In this document: positions 1-8,763 of the stretch, piece after piece | Layout of the letters: each line of letters opens with the position of its first letter | Position numbering within the stretch: position 1 is the first letter of the stretch | Assembly: GCA_004555915.1 (NCBI GenBank) | Contig: SFJM01000001.1 | Coordinates: forward strand, 62,001 to 126,000 | Direction of reading: 5' to 3' | DNA: 64,000 bases | Origin: Clostridiales bacterium | GTDB taxonomy: Bacteria; Bacillota; Clostridia; Oscillospirales; Butyricicoccaceae | Program-made: the position numbers and the translations under genes | Notes under the pieces: model-generated | Told to the model about the DNA's origin: nothing | Database searches by the model: none | Seen by the model: the letters and a program-made list of their open reading frames with translations, nothing else

Positions 1-1
1 T

Positions 2-316
2 GATGTACCGCGGGATTGTTTTGTCCCGCAGCCGAAGGTTGATTCCGCTGTGGTCAGGCTGATTCCCCGTGGAAAGCCGCCGGTTCCGGTGTGCAATGAA
101 AAGCTGTTTTTCACACTGGTCAAGGCTGCCTTTGGACAGCGCCGTAAGACCCTGGCCAATGCGTTACAGTCTGCCCTGGGCAATACTCTGGGCAAGGCTG
201 GCATTGTACAGCTGATTACCGATTGTGGTTTTGATGCCAGAATCCGCGGCGAAAAGCTGAGCCTTGCGGATTATGCAAAGCTCACTGAGCTGGCAGAGCA
301 GCGCATGGCACAGTAA
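2..316 (+). CDS. rsmA: 16S rRNA dimethyladenosine transferase, C-terminal part
   Basis: The open frame runs in from the left edge, so the start lies outside the window and only the last 104 residues are seen. They contain the family's F-x-P-x-P-K-V-D-S-A-V segment (codons from about position 23) and, further on, the FGQRRKTLANAL block typical of RsmA/KsgA C-terminal domains. The enzyme dimethylates two adjacent adenines near the 3' end of 16S rRNA using S-adenosylmethionine. It ends 24 bases before cbiD with no terminator between them, so the two may share a transcript. Confidence 0.9.
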   Translation, partial: DVPRDCFVPQPKVDSAVVRLIPRGKPPVPVCNEKLFFTLVKAAFGQRRKTLANALQSALGNTLGKAGIVQLITDCGFDARIRGEKLSLADYAKLTELAEQRMAQ

Positions 317-340
317 GATACCTGCTGAGAGGAATCGGAT

Positions 341-1489
341 ATGGACCGGTATGTGGTAAAAAATCAAATAAAGCTTGCTTTAGGCTACACAACCGGGAGC
401 TGTGCAGCGGCTGCATCCAAGGCAGCCGCTGTTGCCTTGCTGTGCGGCGGGCCGGTACGGCAGGTACAGCTCATGACACCCAAGGGCATTCTGCTGACCC
501 TGGATGTGGAGGATATGACCCGTACACCGGAGCAGGTCTGCTGTGCGGTGCGCAAGGATGCGGGAGATGATCCGGATATTACCCATGGCATCCTGGTCTA
601 TGCAACGGTTTCCCGTATCGAAACAGGGATTGTCATTGACGGCGGAACTGGTATAGGCCGGGTAACCCGTCCGGGTCTTGCCCAGCCGGTGGGGACCGCA
701 GCCATCAATCCCGGGCCGAGAGCGCAAATCAAGCAGGCGTTGGAGGCTGTCGCGCAGGAATACAACTATACCGGTGGGTTTTCCGTTGTCATTTCCATTC
801 CGGATGGAGAGAAGCTGGCGGCACGCACCATGAATCCCCAGCTGGGCATTGTGGGCGGCCTTTCGGTGCTGGGAACCAGCGGCATTGTGGAGCCCATGAG
901 TGAACAGGCGCTGATTGATACAATTCATGTGGACATTGACGCACGATATGCCGCAGGCCAGCGGACACTGCTGCTGTGTCCGGGCAATTACGGGGAGGAT
1001 TTTGCCCGGGAGGTGCTGGGACTGGATATTTCCCGCGGCGTGAAATGCTCCAATTTCCTTGGGGAAGCACTGGATTATGCGGTATACCGTGGGTTTGACA
1101 GAGTGTTGCTGATCGGACATGCGGGAAAGCTCATCAAGCTGGCAGCCGGTGTATTCCAGACCCATTCCGCTTATGCGGATGGCAGGCAGGAAATTTTTGC
1201 GGCACATGCAGCCCTGTGCGGCGCGGAACAGGAGACCGTTCGCAGGCTGATGGAGGCTGTCACTGTGGATGCCTGTCTGGACATTTTACAGGAAGCCGGA
1301 CTGGACAAGCCGGTACTGGCTTCCATTTCACAGAAAATACAATCACATTTATTCCATCGGACAACTGGAAAATCCGGCAGAGACTTCCAGGTGGAGTATG
1401 TGATGTTTACCAATCAATATGGTGTCCTGATGCAGACGGAACAGGCAGCGGACTGCATTGCGGCACGCAGGAAGGAAGAACAAGGATGA
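341..1489 (+). CDS. cbiD: Cobalt-precorrin-5B C1-methyltransferase CbiD
   Basis: This 382-residue protein opens with the CbiD signature GYTTGSCAAAASKAA (residues about 14-28). It has the glycine-rich segments expected of the family, such as GGTGIG and LCPGNYGEDFA. In anaerobic B12 synthesis CbiD adds the methyl group at C1 of the contracted corrin ring after CbiG has opened the lactone. The ATG at 341 has GAGAGGA about 7 bases upstream. It is the first gene of the cobalamin run and its stop codon overlaps the cbiF start (ATGA at 1486-1489). No cobalamin riboswitch fits in the 24-base gap upstream. Confidence 0.95.
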   Translation: MDRYVVKNQIKLALGYTTGSCAAAASKAAAVALLCGGPVRQVQLMTPKGILLTLDVEDMTRTPEQVCCAVRKDAGDDPDITHGILVYATVSRIETGIVIDGGTGIGRVTRPGLAQPVGTAAINPGPRAQIKQALEAVAQEYNYTGGFSVVISIPDGEKLAARTMNPQLGIVGGLSVLGTSGIVEPMSEQALIDTIHVDIDARYAAGQRTLLLCPGNYGEDFAREVLGLDISRGVKCSNFLGEALDYAVYRGFDRVLLIGHAGKLIKLAAGVFQTHSAYADGRQEIFAAHAALCGAEQETVRRLMEAVTVDACLDILQEAGLDKPVLASISQKIQSHLFHRTTGKSGRDFQVEYVMFTNQYGVLMQTEQAADCIAARRKEEQG

Positions 1490-2241
1490 TTCATTTTGTT
1501 GGAGCAGGCCCCGGAGCAGAGGATCTGATTACGGTGCGCGGCGCAAAGCTGCTGGAAGAGGCAGATGTGGTGGTCTATGCGGGTTCCCTGGTGAATCCGG
1601 CACATCTGGCACGGACAAAAGAAGGCTGTGCCATTTATGACAGTGCATCCATGACACTGGAGCAGGTGATGGATGTGATGATTCCCGCGGCAAAGGAAGG
1701 CAGGAACGTGGTTCGGCTGCATACCGGAGACCCGTCTGTCTATGGCGCAATCCGGGAACAGATGGATATACTGGATGCAAATGACATCCCGTATGACGTA
1801 TGTCCGGGTGTTTCATCCTTCTGCGGTGCGGCTGCGGCATTGAAGGCGGAATATACCCTGCCAAATGTGAGCCAGACAGTGATTCTGAGCCGTATGGCTG
1901 GGCGTACCCCGGTGCCGGAACGGGAATCCATCCGTGCCCTTGCGGCACATGGCAGCACCATGGTGCTGTTCCTGTCCTCCGGCATGCTGGGCAAGCTGTC
2001 AGAGGAGCTGATTGCGGGTGGCTATGCACCGGAAACACCGGCGGCCATTGTCTACAAAGCAACCTGGCCGGATGAACAGGTATTCCGCACCACGATTGCC
2101 GGGCTGGAACAGACTGCAAAGGACAATGGCATTCATAAGACCGCTTTGATTACCGTCGGCGGTTTTCTGGGCGATGCGTATGAGCGTTCCAAACTGTATG
2201 ACCCGGCCTTTGCCCATGGCTATCGTGAGGCAAACCCGTGA
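1486..2241 (+). CDS. cbiF: Cobalt-precorrin-4 C11-methyltransferase CbiF
   Basis: A 251-residue tetrapyrrole methylase. It begins MIHFVGAGPGAEDLITVRG, the N-terminal glycine-rich loop of the family, and carries RLHTGDPSVYGA and DVCPGVSSFCGAAAAL, which match the CbiF/CobM subfamily. The frame is open further upstream inside cbiD, but the ATG at 1486 gives the classic ATGA overlap and the correct family start. It methylates C11 of cobalt-precorrin-4. The C-terminal DAYERSKLYDP stretch is also typical of CbiF. Its stop overlaps the GTG start of cbiG. Confidence 0.95.
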   Translation: MIHFVGAGPGAEDLITVRGAKLLEEADVVVYAGSLVNPAHLARTKEGCAIYDSASMTLEQVMDVMIPAAKEGRNVVRLHTGDPSVYGAIREQMDILDANDIPYDVCPGVSSFCGAAAALKAEYTLPNVSQTVILSRMAGRTPVPERESIRALAAHGSTMVLFLSSGMLGKLSEELIAGGYAPETPAAIVYKATWPDEQVFRTTIAGLEQTAKDNGIHKTALITVGGFLGDAYERSKLYDPAFAHGYREANP

Positions 2242-3251
2242 ACATCAGCATCATTGCGTTTACAGACCGGGGACGGGAGCTGAGCAGGCGCATGGCGGCG
2301 CATTTACCGGAAGATATTGTGAAGCTGTATGCCAAAGCGGAGGGATTTTTGCCCTATGACAGCCTGCGGGACTTTGCCCGGCAGGCCATGGCAGAGGCGG
2401 ACGCGGTGATTTTTGTGGGAGCCACAGGCATTGCAGTCCGTGCCATCGCACCCTTTGTCCGGCGCAAGGATATGGACCCGGCGGTGCTGGTGGTCGATGA
2501 AAACGGACGGTTTGTCATTTCGCTGCTGTCCGGGCATATCGGCGGGGCAAACCGGCTGGCACAGCGGCTGGCGGAACAGCTGCATGCAATTCCGGTTGTC
2601 ACCACCGCCACTGACGGACAGGGACTGTTTGCGGCAGACCAGTGGGCTGCGGAGCACCGCTGCACGGTGCGCAATCTGCGGGCCATCCAGCAGGTTTCCG
2701 GTGCCCTGCTGCGGGGAGAATCGGTTGGTTTACAAAGTGATTTTCCCATTACCGGAACCCTGCCGGAGGGTGTTGTTTTGGATACCCGGGAAAACGGTAT
2801 TGGCATTTCGATTTATTTTCGGGAAACCGACCCGTTTCCCCATACCCTGTGGCTGGTTCCCCGCATTGTCCATGTGGGCGTGGGCTGTCGGCGCAATACC
2901 CCGCCGGAAAAGCTGGTGGGCTGGGCACAGAAGCAGCTGCAATCGCTGCGGATTGATCCCCGTGCTGTGGCATCGGTGGCTTCCATCGACCTGAAGCAGG
3001 ACGAACCGGCAGTACACCGGCTGGCACAAGCATGGCAGGCTCCGGCTGTCTTTTATACGGCACAGCAGCTGGAGCAGGTACAGGGAAATTTCCCGCCGTC
3101 GGACTTTGTCCGCCGGACAACCGGGACAGACAATGTATGCCAGCGGGCAGCGGCAAAGGCAGCCGGAAACGGTACCTGCCTGCTGGAAAAGACCGCACAG
3201 GACGGCATGACGATTTCGATATATTGTGAGGACTGGAGGACAGCATTTTGA
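2238..3251 (+). CDS. cbiG: Cobalt-precorrin-5A hydrolase CbiG
   Basis: A 337-residue protein with an N-terminal CbiG domain (IAFTDRGRELSRRM, then VGATGIAVRAIAPFV around residues 55-70), a middle domain, and a C-terminal domain opening with HVGVGCRRNTPPEKL. CbiG opens the delta-lactone of cobalt-precorrin-5A and releases the two-carbon fragment, the step that replaces the oxygen-dependent CobG route and marks this as the anaerobic pathway. The start is GTG at 2238, chosen because it overlaps the cbiF stop (GTGA). It is followed at once by hemA, whose TTG start overlaps the end of this gene. Confidence 0.93.
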   Translation: MNISIIAFTDRGRELSRRMAAHLPEDIVKLYAKAEGFLPYDSLRDFARQAMAEADAVIFVGATGIAVRAIAPFVRRKDMDPAVLVVDENGRFVISLLSGHIGGANRLAQRLAEQLHAIPVVTTATDGQGLFAADQWAAEHRCTVRNLRAIQQVSGALLRGESVGLQSDFPITGTLPEGVVLDTRENGIGISIYFRETDPFPHTLWLVPRIVHVGVGCRRNTPPEKLVGWAQKQLQSLRIDPRAVASVASIDLKQDEPAVHRLAQAWQAPAVFYTAQQLEQVQGNFPPSDFVRRTTGTDNVCQRAAAKAAGNGTCLLEKTAQDGMTISIYCEDWRTAF

Positions 3252-4483
3252 GCATTTGCATGGCTGGAATTGACTGGGAAACAGCAAAAATGGATAAGCG
3301 TGAGGCATTTTCCTTCACCAGCAGCCAGGTCGGCAGGTTATGCGGACGGATTGCACGGATGGAAGGTGTTGACGGCTGTGTGCTGCTGTCCACCTGTAAC
3401 CGTACGGAGCTGTATCTCAGCGGCGGCGAGGCGTTACAGCCCGCAGTGGTATTGTGTCAGGCTGCCGGGGCGGAAGGCGCAGAGATACTGTTCTGTGAGC
3501 GGCGTGACCGGGAGGCGGAGCGGCATCTGATGGAGGTCTCCTGCGGCCTGTGCTCCCAGATTCTTGGTGAGGACCAGATTGTTTCCCAGGTAAAGCGTGC
3601 CTATCAGCTGGCACATGAGGCAGGGAGCACAGATGCAGTGCTGAGCCAGCTGTTCCGGCTGGCGGCAACGGCAGGAAAACGCAGCCGTACCCAGGTACGC
3701 CTTTCCGCGGCACCACTTTCGGTAGCCGGACAGGCTGTGGAGCAGCTGGCGGCGGAATTGGGAGATCTGACTGGCAAACGTGCACTGGTCATTGGCAATG
3801 GGGAAATGGGGCGGCTGGCATCCAGCCTGCTGACAGCAAAGGGCTGTCAGGTCACCGTCACCCTGCGAACCTACCGGCATGGAGTGACCATTGTTCCGGC
3901 AGGCTGTCAGACCATTGGATATGACGAACGCATGAAGCTGGTACCCGCCTGTGATATTCTGCTCAGCGCTACCACGAGCCCCCATTACACCATCACACGG
4001 GACAATCTGGCAGGACTGGAACGAGTGCCCCAGGCGGTATGTGACCTGTCCATTCCACGGGATATTGAACCCACCATCCGGGAATTGCCGGGTGTGCGGC
4101 TGTTTCTGGATATGGACAGCATGGGCGGACGGGATGTGCATGTGGATGCACAGGATCGCCAGCAGGTAGAGGATATCATTGAAGAGGAAATGCTGAAGCT
4201 GGAACGCTGGTGCAGCTATCGGGAAGACCTGCCGATGATGGACGACCTGTGCAGGCTGATCGCCGAACGGGTGGCAACCGGCTATGACTTTTCCGTGCTG
4301 GCAGACGGGGAGGGAACAGAGGTTGCGGATAAAATGGAGCAGGCGGCACGGCTTGCGGTGGAAAAGACAGCCCGGCTGCTGTTCAGCGGCTTGCAGGGAA
4401 CCCTTGCGGACGGCGCATTGGAAATCTGCCGGGAAGCCATTTTGCGCAAAGCGCCGCAGCTGCGGGACAGGAGGACATCATGA
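3248..4483 (+). CDS. hemA: Glutamyl-tRNA reductase
   Basis: A 411-residue NADPH-dependent reductase that turns glutamyl-tRNA into glutamate-1-semialdehyde, the entry to tetrapyrrole synthesis. The motif STCNRTELYL places the catalytic cysteine at residue 50, the usual position, when translation starts at the TTG at 3248. That supports this unusual start over the ATG at 3260, which would cut into the first beta strand. A GGAGG lies about 8 bases upstream. LGEDQIVSQVK and the Rossmann loop ALVIGNGEMGR are both present. It sits between cbiG and cbiH, which points to a tetrapyrrole supply dedicated to corrinoids. Confidence 0.95.
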   Translation: MSICMAGIDWETAKMDKREAFSFTSSQVGRLCGRIARMEGVDGCVLLSTCNRTELYLSGGEALQPAVVLCQAAGAEGAEILFCERRDREAERHLMEVSCGLCSQILGEDQIVSQVKRAYQLAHEAGSTDAVLSQLFRLAATAGKRSRTQVRLSAAPLSVAGQAVEQLAAELGDLTGKRALVIGNGEMGRLASSLLTAKGCQVTVTLRTYRHGVTIVPAGCQTIGYDERMKLVPACDILLSATTSPHYTITRDNLAGLERVPQAVCDLSIPRDIEPTIRELPGVRLFLDMDSMGGRDVHVDAQDRQQVEDIIEEEMLKLERWCSYREDLPMMDDLCRLIAERVATGYDFSVLADGEGTEVADKMEQAARLAVEKTARLLFSGLQGTLADGALEICREAILRKAPQLRDRRTS

Positions 4484-5208
4484 AGCTGTATGTAATTGGC
4501 ATTGGCCCGGGTGGTGCAGACCAGATGACACCACGGGCACTGGCTGCCATTCAAAAAAGTAATATCATCGCGGGTTATACCACATATATTGATCTGGTAC
4601 GTCCGCTGATTGGGGACAAGGAAATTTTACAGACCCCCATGAAGCAGGAGATTGACCGGTGTATCCGGGCACGGGATGCGGCACTGACCGGTAAAACGGT
4701 TGCCATGATCTGCTCCGGTGACGCGGGCGTGTATGGCATGGCAGGCCTGATGCATGAGGTATGTGAGGCATATCCGGAGCTGGACATGGAAGTGATTCCG
4801 GGGATTACCGCAGCCTGCGGCGGTGCTGCCGTGCTGGGTGCGCCGCTGATCCATGATTTTGCGGTCATCAGCCTGAGTGACCTGCTCACGCCATGGGAGA
4901 CCATTGAAAAGCGTCTGGATCTGGCGGCACAGGCGGATTTCTGCATCTGTCTGTACAATCCCTCCAGCCGCAAGCGTGCGGATTATCTGCAAAAGGCATG
5001 TGATATCCTGTTAAAGAGCAAAGCACCGGAAACACCCTGCGGCATTGTGCGCAACATCGGACGTGACGGGGAGCAGGGAGAAATCTACACCCTTGCACAG
5101 CTGCGGGAGGTACAGGTGGATATGTTTACCACGGTATTCATTGGCAACAGCCAGACCCGGGTCATCCATGGCAGGCTGGTTACGCCCAGAGGCTATGAAA
5201 ACAAATGA
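4480..5208 (+). CDS. cbiH: Cobalt-precorrin-3B C17-methyltransferase CbiH
   Basis: A 242-residue tetrapyrrole methylase beginning MKLYVIGIGPGGADQMTPRA. GYTTYIDLVRPL, MICSGDAGVYGMAGL and LYNPSSRKRADYL are CbiH/CobJ-type segments. The enzyme performs ring contraction together with C17 methylation. The start ATG at 4480 overlaps the hemA stop by four bases, and the stop overlaps the next start in the same way. Length and motifs are normal for the family. Confidence 0.95.
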   Translation: MKLYVIGIGPGGADQMTPRALAAIQKSNIIAGYTTYIDLVRPLIGDKEILQTPMKQEIDRCIRARDAALTGKTVAMICSGDAGVYGMAGLMHEVCEAYPELDMEVIPGITAACGGAAVLGAPLIHDFAVISLSDLLTPWETIEKRLDLAAQADFCICLYNPSSRKRADYLQKACDILLKSKAPETPCGIVRNIGRDGEQGEIYTLAQLREVQVDMFTTVFIGNSQTRVIHGRLVTPRGYENK

Positions 5209-6380
5209 AGCTTGTGATTTTTGCCGGAACCAGTGAAGGCCGGACGCTGTGTACCCGGCTGTCTCAGGCTGGGATGCAAGCCACGGTCTGTGTGGCGACA
5301 GAATACGGAAAGGAAGTCATGCCGGAGCTGCCGGGCATTACGGTGCATACCGGACGGATGACAGCGGAAGAAATGGCGGATTTTCTGCGGGAGACCCAGC
5401 TGGTTGTGGATGCCACCCATCCTTATGCGGTAGAGGTGAGCAAAAATATCCGGCAGGCATGTGAAACGGTCAATTGCCGGTATATCCGCCTGCTGCGTCC
5501 CAAAACACAGGCAGAGCATGTGGTACATGTGGCGAGCGCGGCTGAAGCGGCGGCATATCTTGCCCATACCGAAGGCAATGTGCTGCTGACCGTAGGCAGC
5601 AAGGAGCTGCACTGCTTTACCGCAGTGCCGGATTACGCCGAACGGTTATGGCCACGGGTACTTCCAGCGGCGGCATCCATGGAAATCTGCCAGAAGCTGG
5701 GTTTTCCGGCAGCACATACCATTTTGATGCAGGGTCCCTTTTCCGAGGAACTGAACATCGCATTACTGCACACCTGCGGGGCGAAATGGCTGGTGACAAA
5801 GGACACCGGCGTGGCAGGCGGCCTGCCGGAAAAGCTGGCGGCGGCAAAACGATGTGGCTGCCAGGTGATTTTGATTGACCGTCCCCGGGAGGACGGCATG
5901 ACACCGGAAGAAGTGCACCGTCTGCTCCTTCCCCGCAGGCCGCTGCGGTTTCCGTTGTTTGTGGATCTGACCGGACGGCAGTGTCTGGTTGTGGGCTGCG
6001 GCAAAATCGGTGCCCATCGGGCAGAGGTATTGTTGCGTTATGGCGCGAAGGTCACGGTGGTTTCCCCGGAGGGAGAACCGCCGGAGGGTGCGGAATGGGT
6101 AAAACGAGCGTTCCGGCCGGAGGATTTGGACGGAAAATTCCTTGTCACGGCGGCAACAGACAACCGGCAGGTCAATCATACAATCTATGAACGATGTGTG
6201 CAGCAAAATATCTGGGTCAGCACGGCGGACAATCGGGAGGAATGCACCTTTTTCTTCCCGGCTGTACGGACCGGCGCGGGACTGTCGGTGGGACTGGTTT
6301 CCGATGGCAGTGACCACAAAAAGACAGCACGGGCAGCCCGTGCCATCGAAGCCGTATTACAGGAGGAGGAAACCACATGA
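5205..6380 (+). CDS. cbiJ: Fused precorrin-6A reductase (CbiJ) and precorrin-2 dehydrogenase (SirC/CysG-N)
   Basis: A 391-residue two-domain protein. Residues 1 to about 245 match CbiJ/CobK reductases (FAGTSEGRTLC, VVDATHPYAVEVSKNI, MQGPFSEELN, VTKDTGVAGGLPEKL). Residues about 248-391 match the NAD-dependent precorrin-2 dehydrogenase domain found in CysG and Met8 (FPLFVDLTGRQCLVVGCGKIG, VTAATDNRQVN, FFFPAVRTGAGLSVG). CbiJ reduces cobalt-precorrin-6A, while the SirC part oxidises precorrin-2 to sirohydrochlorin, the substrate for metal insertion. The frame runs without a break across the junction. The fusion joins an early and a late step of the same pathway; most genomes encode them separately. 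Confidence 0.9.
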   Translation: MKLVIFAGTSEGRTLCTRLSQAGMQATVCVATEYGKEVMPELPGITVHTGRMTAEEMADFLRETQLVVDATHPYAVEVSKNIRQACETVNCRYIRLLRPKTQAEHVVHVASAAEAAAYLAHTEGNVLLTVGSKELHCFTAVPDYAERLWPRVLPAAASMEICQKLGFPAAHTILMQGPFSEELNIALLHTCGAKWLVTKDTGVAGGLPEKLAAAKRCGCQVILIDRPREDGMTPEEVHRLLLPRRPLRFPLFVDLTGRQCLVVGCGKIGAHRAEVLLRYGAKVTVVSPEGEPPEGAEWVKRAFRPEDLDGKFLVTAATDNRQVNHTIYERCVQQNIWVSTADNREECTFFFPAVRTGAGLSVGLVSDGSDHKKTARAARAIEAVLQEEETT

Positions 6381-7276
6381 GCCGGATCATACGTGTAGGC
6401 AGCCGGGAATCCAAACTGGCTGTCATCCAGAGCGAAATGGTGATAGATGCCATCCGTGCCAGTGACCCTTCGGTACAGGTGGAGCTGGTGACCATGAAAA
6501 CCACAGGAGATAAAATCCTTGACCGGACACTGGACAAGGTAGGTGGCAAGGGGTTGTTTGTCAAGGAGCTGGATCGTGCACTGTTGGCGGGCGAGGTAGA
6601 CCTGACGGTACATTCCATGAAGGATTTACCCGCTCAGCTGGACGAAAACCTGCCGCTGGTGGCGGTATCCAGCCGGGAAACGCCGTATGACGTACTGGTT
6701 TTGCCGGAGGGCTGTACCGAATGGGATCAGACCAAACCGGTGGGCTGTGCGTCGGCACGCCGGACAGTACAGATTAAAAAGCTGTTTCCCCATGTTTCCG
6801 TTAAGCCGGTACGAGGCAATATCCAGACCCGTCTGCGCAAGCTGGACAGCGGGGAATATGGTGCGCTGGTTCTGGCACAGGCAGGACTGCACCGGCTGGG
6901 TCTGGATGACCGGATTCATCATATTTTTACACCGGAAGAAATCCTGCCCTCGGCCTGTCAGGGCATTCTGGCGGTACAGGCACGGAAGGATTTTGACCGT
7001 GAGATTTTACAACAGTTTCACGATGCGGATGCATGGGATTGTGCCATGGCGGAGCGGGCGTTTATCCGTGCGCTGGATGGCGGGTGTTCCTCTCCGGTAG
7101 CGGCATTTGCACAGCTTATGGATGCAGATACCATGAAGCTCACCGGCTTGTATGTCACAGAGGACAGAAAGCATTCCCGCATCGAAACCATCACCTGCCC
7201 GCGGAGCGACGGCGCAGCCTGTGCGGCCAGCCTTGCCCTGCGGATGAAAAGCGAGGGAATCCTATGGGAAAGGTAA
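6377..7276 (+). CDS. hemC: Porphobilinogen deaminase (hydroxymethylbilane synthase)
   Basis: This 299-residue enzyme joins four porphobilinogens into hydroxymethylbilane. It starts RIIRVGSRESKLAV and contains HSMKDLPA, RGNIQTRLRKLD and LPSACQGILAVQAR. The DGGCSSPVAAFA loop holds Cys237, the expected attachment point for the dipyrromethane cofactor. The start overlaps the previous stop (ATGA at 6377-6380). The next gene begins 13 bases before this one ends. Confidence 0.96.
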   Translation: MSRIIRVGSRESKLAVIQSEMVIDAIRASDPSVQVELVTMKTTGDKILDRTLDKVGGKGLFVKELDRALLAGEVDLTVHSMKDLPAQLDENLPLVAVSSRETPYDVLVLPEGCTEWDQTKPVGCASARRTVQIKKLFPHVSVKPVRGNIQTRLRKLDSGEYGALVLAQAGLHRLGLDDRIHHIFTPEEILPSACQGILAVQARKDFDREILQQFHDADAWDCAMAERAFIRALDGGCSSPVAAFAQLMDADTMKLTGLYVTEDRKHSRIETITCPRSDGAACAASLALRMKSEGILWER

Positions 7277-8763
7277 CACTGGTTGGCGCAGGACCGGGAG
7301 ATCCGGGACTGCTGACGATAAAAGGCCGTCAGGCGATTGCGGACGCGGATGTCATTGTCTATGACCGTCTGGTAGGGCCGGAAATTCTGGCGTTGATGCC
7401 GGAAAAAGCAGAATGCATTGACGTAGGCAAGCAGAGCAACCATCATCCGGTGCCCCAGTGGCGGATCAATGAGATTTTGCTGGAAAAGGCACAGGAGGGC
7501 AAAAGGGTTGTCCGGCTCAAGGGCGGAGACTGCTTCCTGTTCGGCCGGGGCGGAGAGGAGCTGGAGCTTCTGGCACAGCATGGGATTCCCTTTGAGGTGA
7601 TTCCGGGCATTACCAGTGCCCTGTCGGTTCCGGCGTATGCAGGCATTCCGGTGACCCATCGGGATTTTACCTCCTCCGTGCATATCATCACCGGCCACGC
7701 AAAGGCAGGCAGCAGGCTGGACCTTGATTTTGACGCGCTGGTACGGCATAAAGGCACGTTGGTATTCCTGATGAGCGTTGCCAGCACGCCGATGATTCTG
7801 GACGGACTGATGCAGGCCGGCATGCCGCAGGATATGCCCGCCGCCATGATTGAGCGCGGTACCCTGCCGGGACAGCGCAAGCTGGTGGCACAGGTGGGCA
7901 CACTGGCACAGCGCATGAAAGAAGAAGGCATTTCCAGTCCGGCAATTCTCATTGTGGGCAGCGTGTGTGCGCTGTCTGATGGCTTTGACTGGTTTGATAC
8001 CCTGCCGTTGCATGGTGTGACGGTAGCGGTGACCCGCCCGAAGGCACGGGCCGGCACCCTGACTGACCGGCTGCGCGGGCTGGGTGCGGATGTTATTTCC
8101 TATCCATGCATTGAGACACAGACCATCTGGCCCAATATGCCGGTGGTGGAAGCGCTTGCCTCGCTGGACCAGTACCAATGGCTGGTGCTGACCAGCCCGG
8201 CAGGCGTGGAGGTGCTGGCGCAGCTGCTGGACGCGGCGGAAATGGATATGCGCAATCTGGCGCATATGAAAATCGCGGTGATCGGCGCCGGTACAGCGAA
8301 AAAGCTGAAGGAGCATGGCCTGCGGGCGGATTATGTTCCGGCGGTCTATGATTCCGTCCATCTGGCGGAGGGGCTCATCCGTCTGGTACAGGAGGGCGAA
8401 CGGGTACTGATGCTCCGGGCGGAAATCGGTACGCCGGAGCTGCCGGAGCTGCTGGCACAGGCATGTGTTGCCTTTGACGATGTACCGGTTTACCGGACGC
8501 TGTATCAGAACGGACGCAGTGCGGAGATGGCGCAGCTGCTGGCACAGGGCGCTGTGGATGTGGTGACGTTTACCAGCGCTTCCACGGTGCATGGCTTTGT
8601 GGAAAGCCTGCCGGAGGGCACGGATTTGACCGGCTTTACCGCGCTGTGCATCGGCCCGTCCACGGAAAAAGCGGCAAAGGCCGCGGGTATGCGCACGCTT
8701 ACCGCTGCCAATGCCACGATTGACGCAATGCTTACCACATTACAGGAGGAATATACAAAATGA
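7264..8763 (+). CDS. cobA-hemD: Fused uroporphyrinogen-III C-methyltransferase and uroporphyrinogen-III synthase
   Basis: A 499-residue fusion. The first half (to about residue 245) is a SUMT methylase: GKVTLVGAGPGDPGLLTIKG, VIVYDRLVG, RLKGGDCFLFGRGGEE and PVTHRDFTSSVHIITGH. The second half is a HemD-type synthase with VAVTRPKARAGTLTDRL, WLVLTSPAGVE and FTSASTVHGF. It therefore closes hydroxymethylbilane to uroporphyrinogen III and then methylates it twice to precorrin-2. This fusion is common in Firmicutes. The ATG at 7264 has GAGGGA 6 bases upstream; earlier in-frame starts lie inside hemC and were rejected. Confidence 0.95.
   Translation: MGKVTLVGAGPGDPGLLTIKGRQAIADADVIVYDRLVGPEILALMPEKAECIDVGKQSNHHPVPQWRINEILLEKAQEGKRVVRLKGGDCFLFGRGGEELELLAQHGIPFEVIPGITSALSVPAYAGIPVTHRDFTSSVHIITGHAKAGSRLDLDFDALVRHKGTLVFLMSVASTPMILDGLMQAGMPQDMPAAMIERGTLPGQRKLVAQVGTLAQRMKEEGISSPAILIVGSVCALSDGFDWFDTLPLHGVTVAVTRPKARAGTLTDRLRGLGADVISYPCIETQTIWPNMPVVEALASLDQYQWLVLTSPAGVEVLAQLLDAAEMDMRNLAHMKIAVIGAGTAKKLKEHGLRADYVPAVYDSVHLAEGLIRLVQEGERVLMLRAEIGTPELPELLAQACVAFDDVPVYRTLYQNGRSAEMAQLLAQGAVDVVTFTSASTVHGFVESLPEGTDLTGFTALCIGPSTEKAAKAAGMRTLTAANATIDAMLTTLQEEYTK

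Noticed and set aside
316..341. Cobalamin riboswitch before cbiD
   Set aside because: Only 24 bases are available and no B12-box sequence is seen; none was seen in the 15928-16039 gap either.
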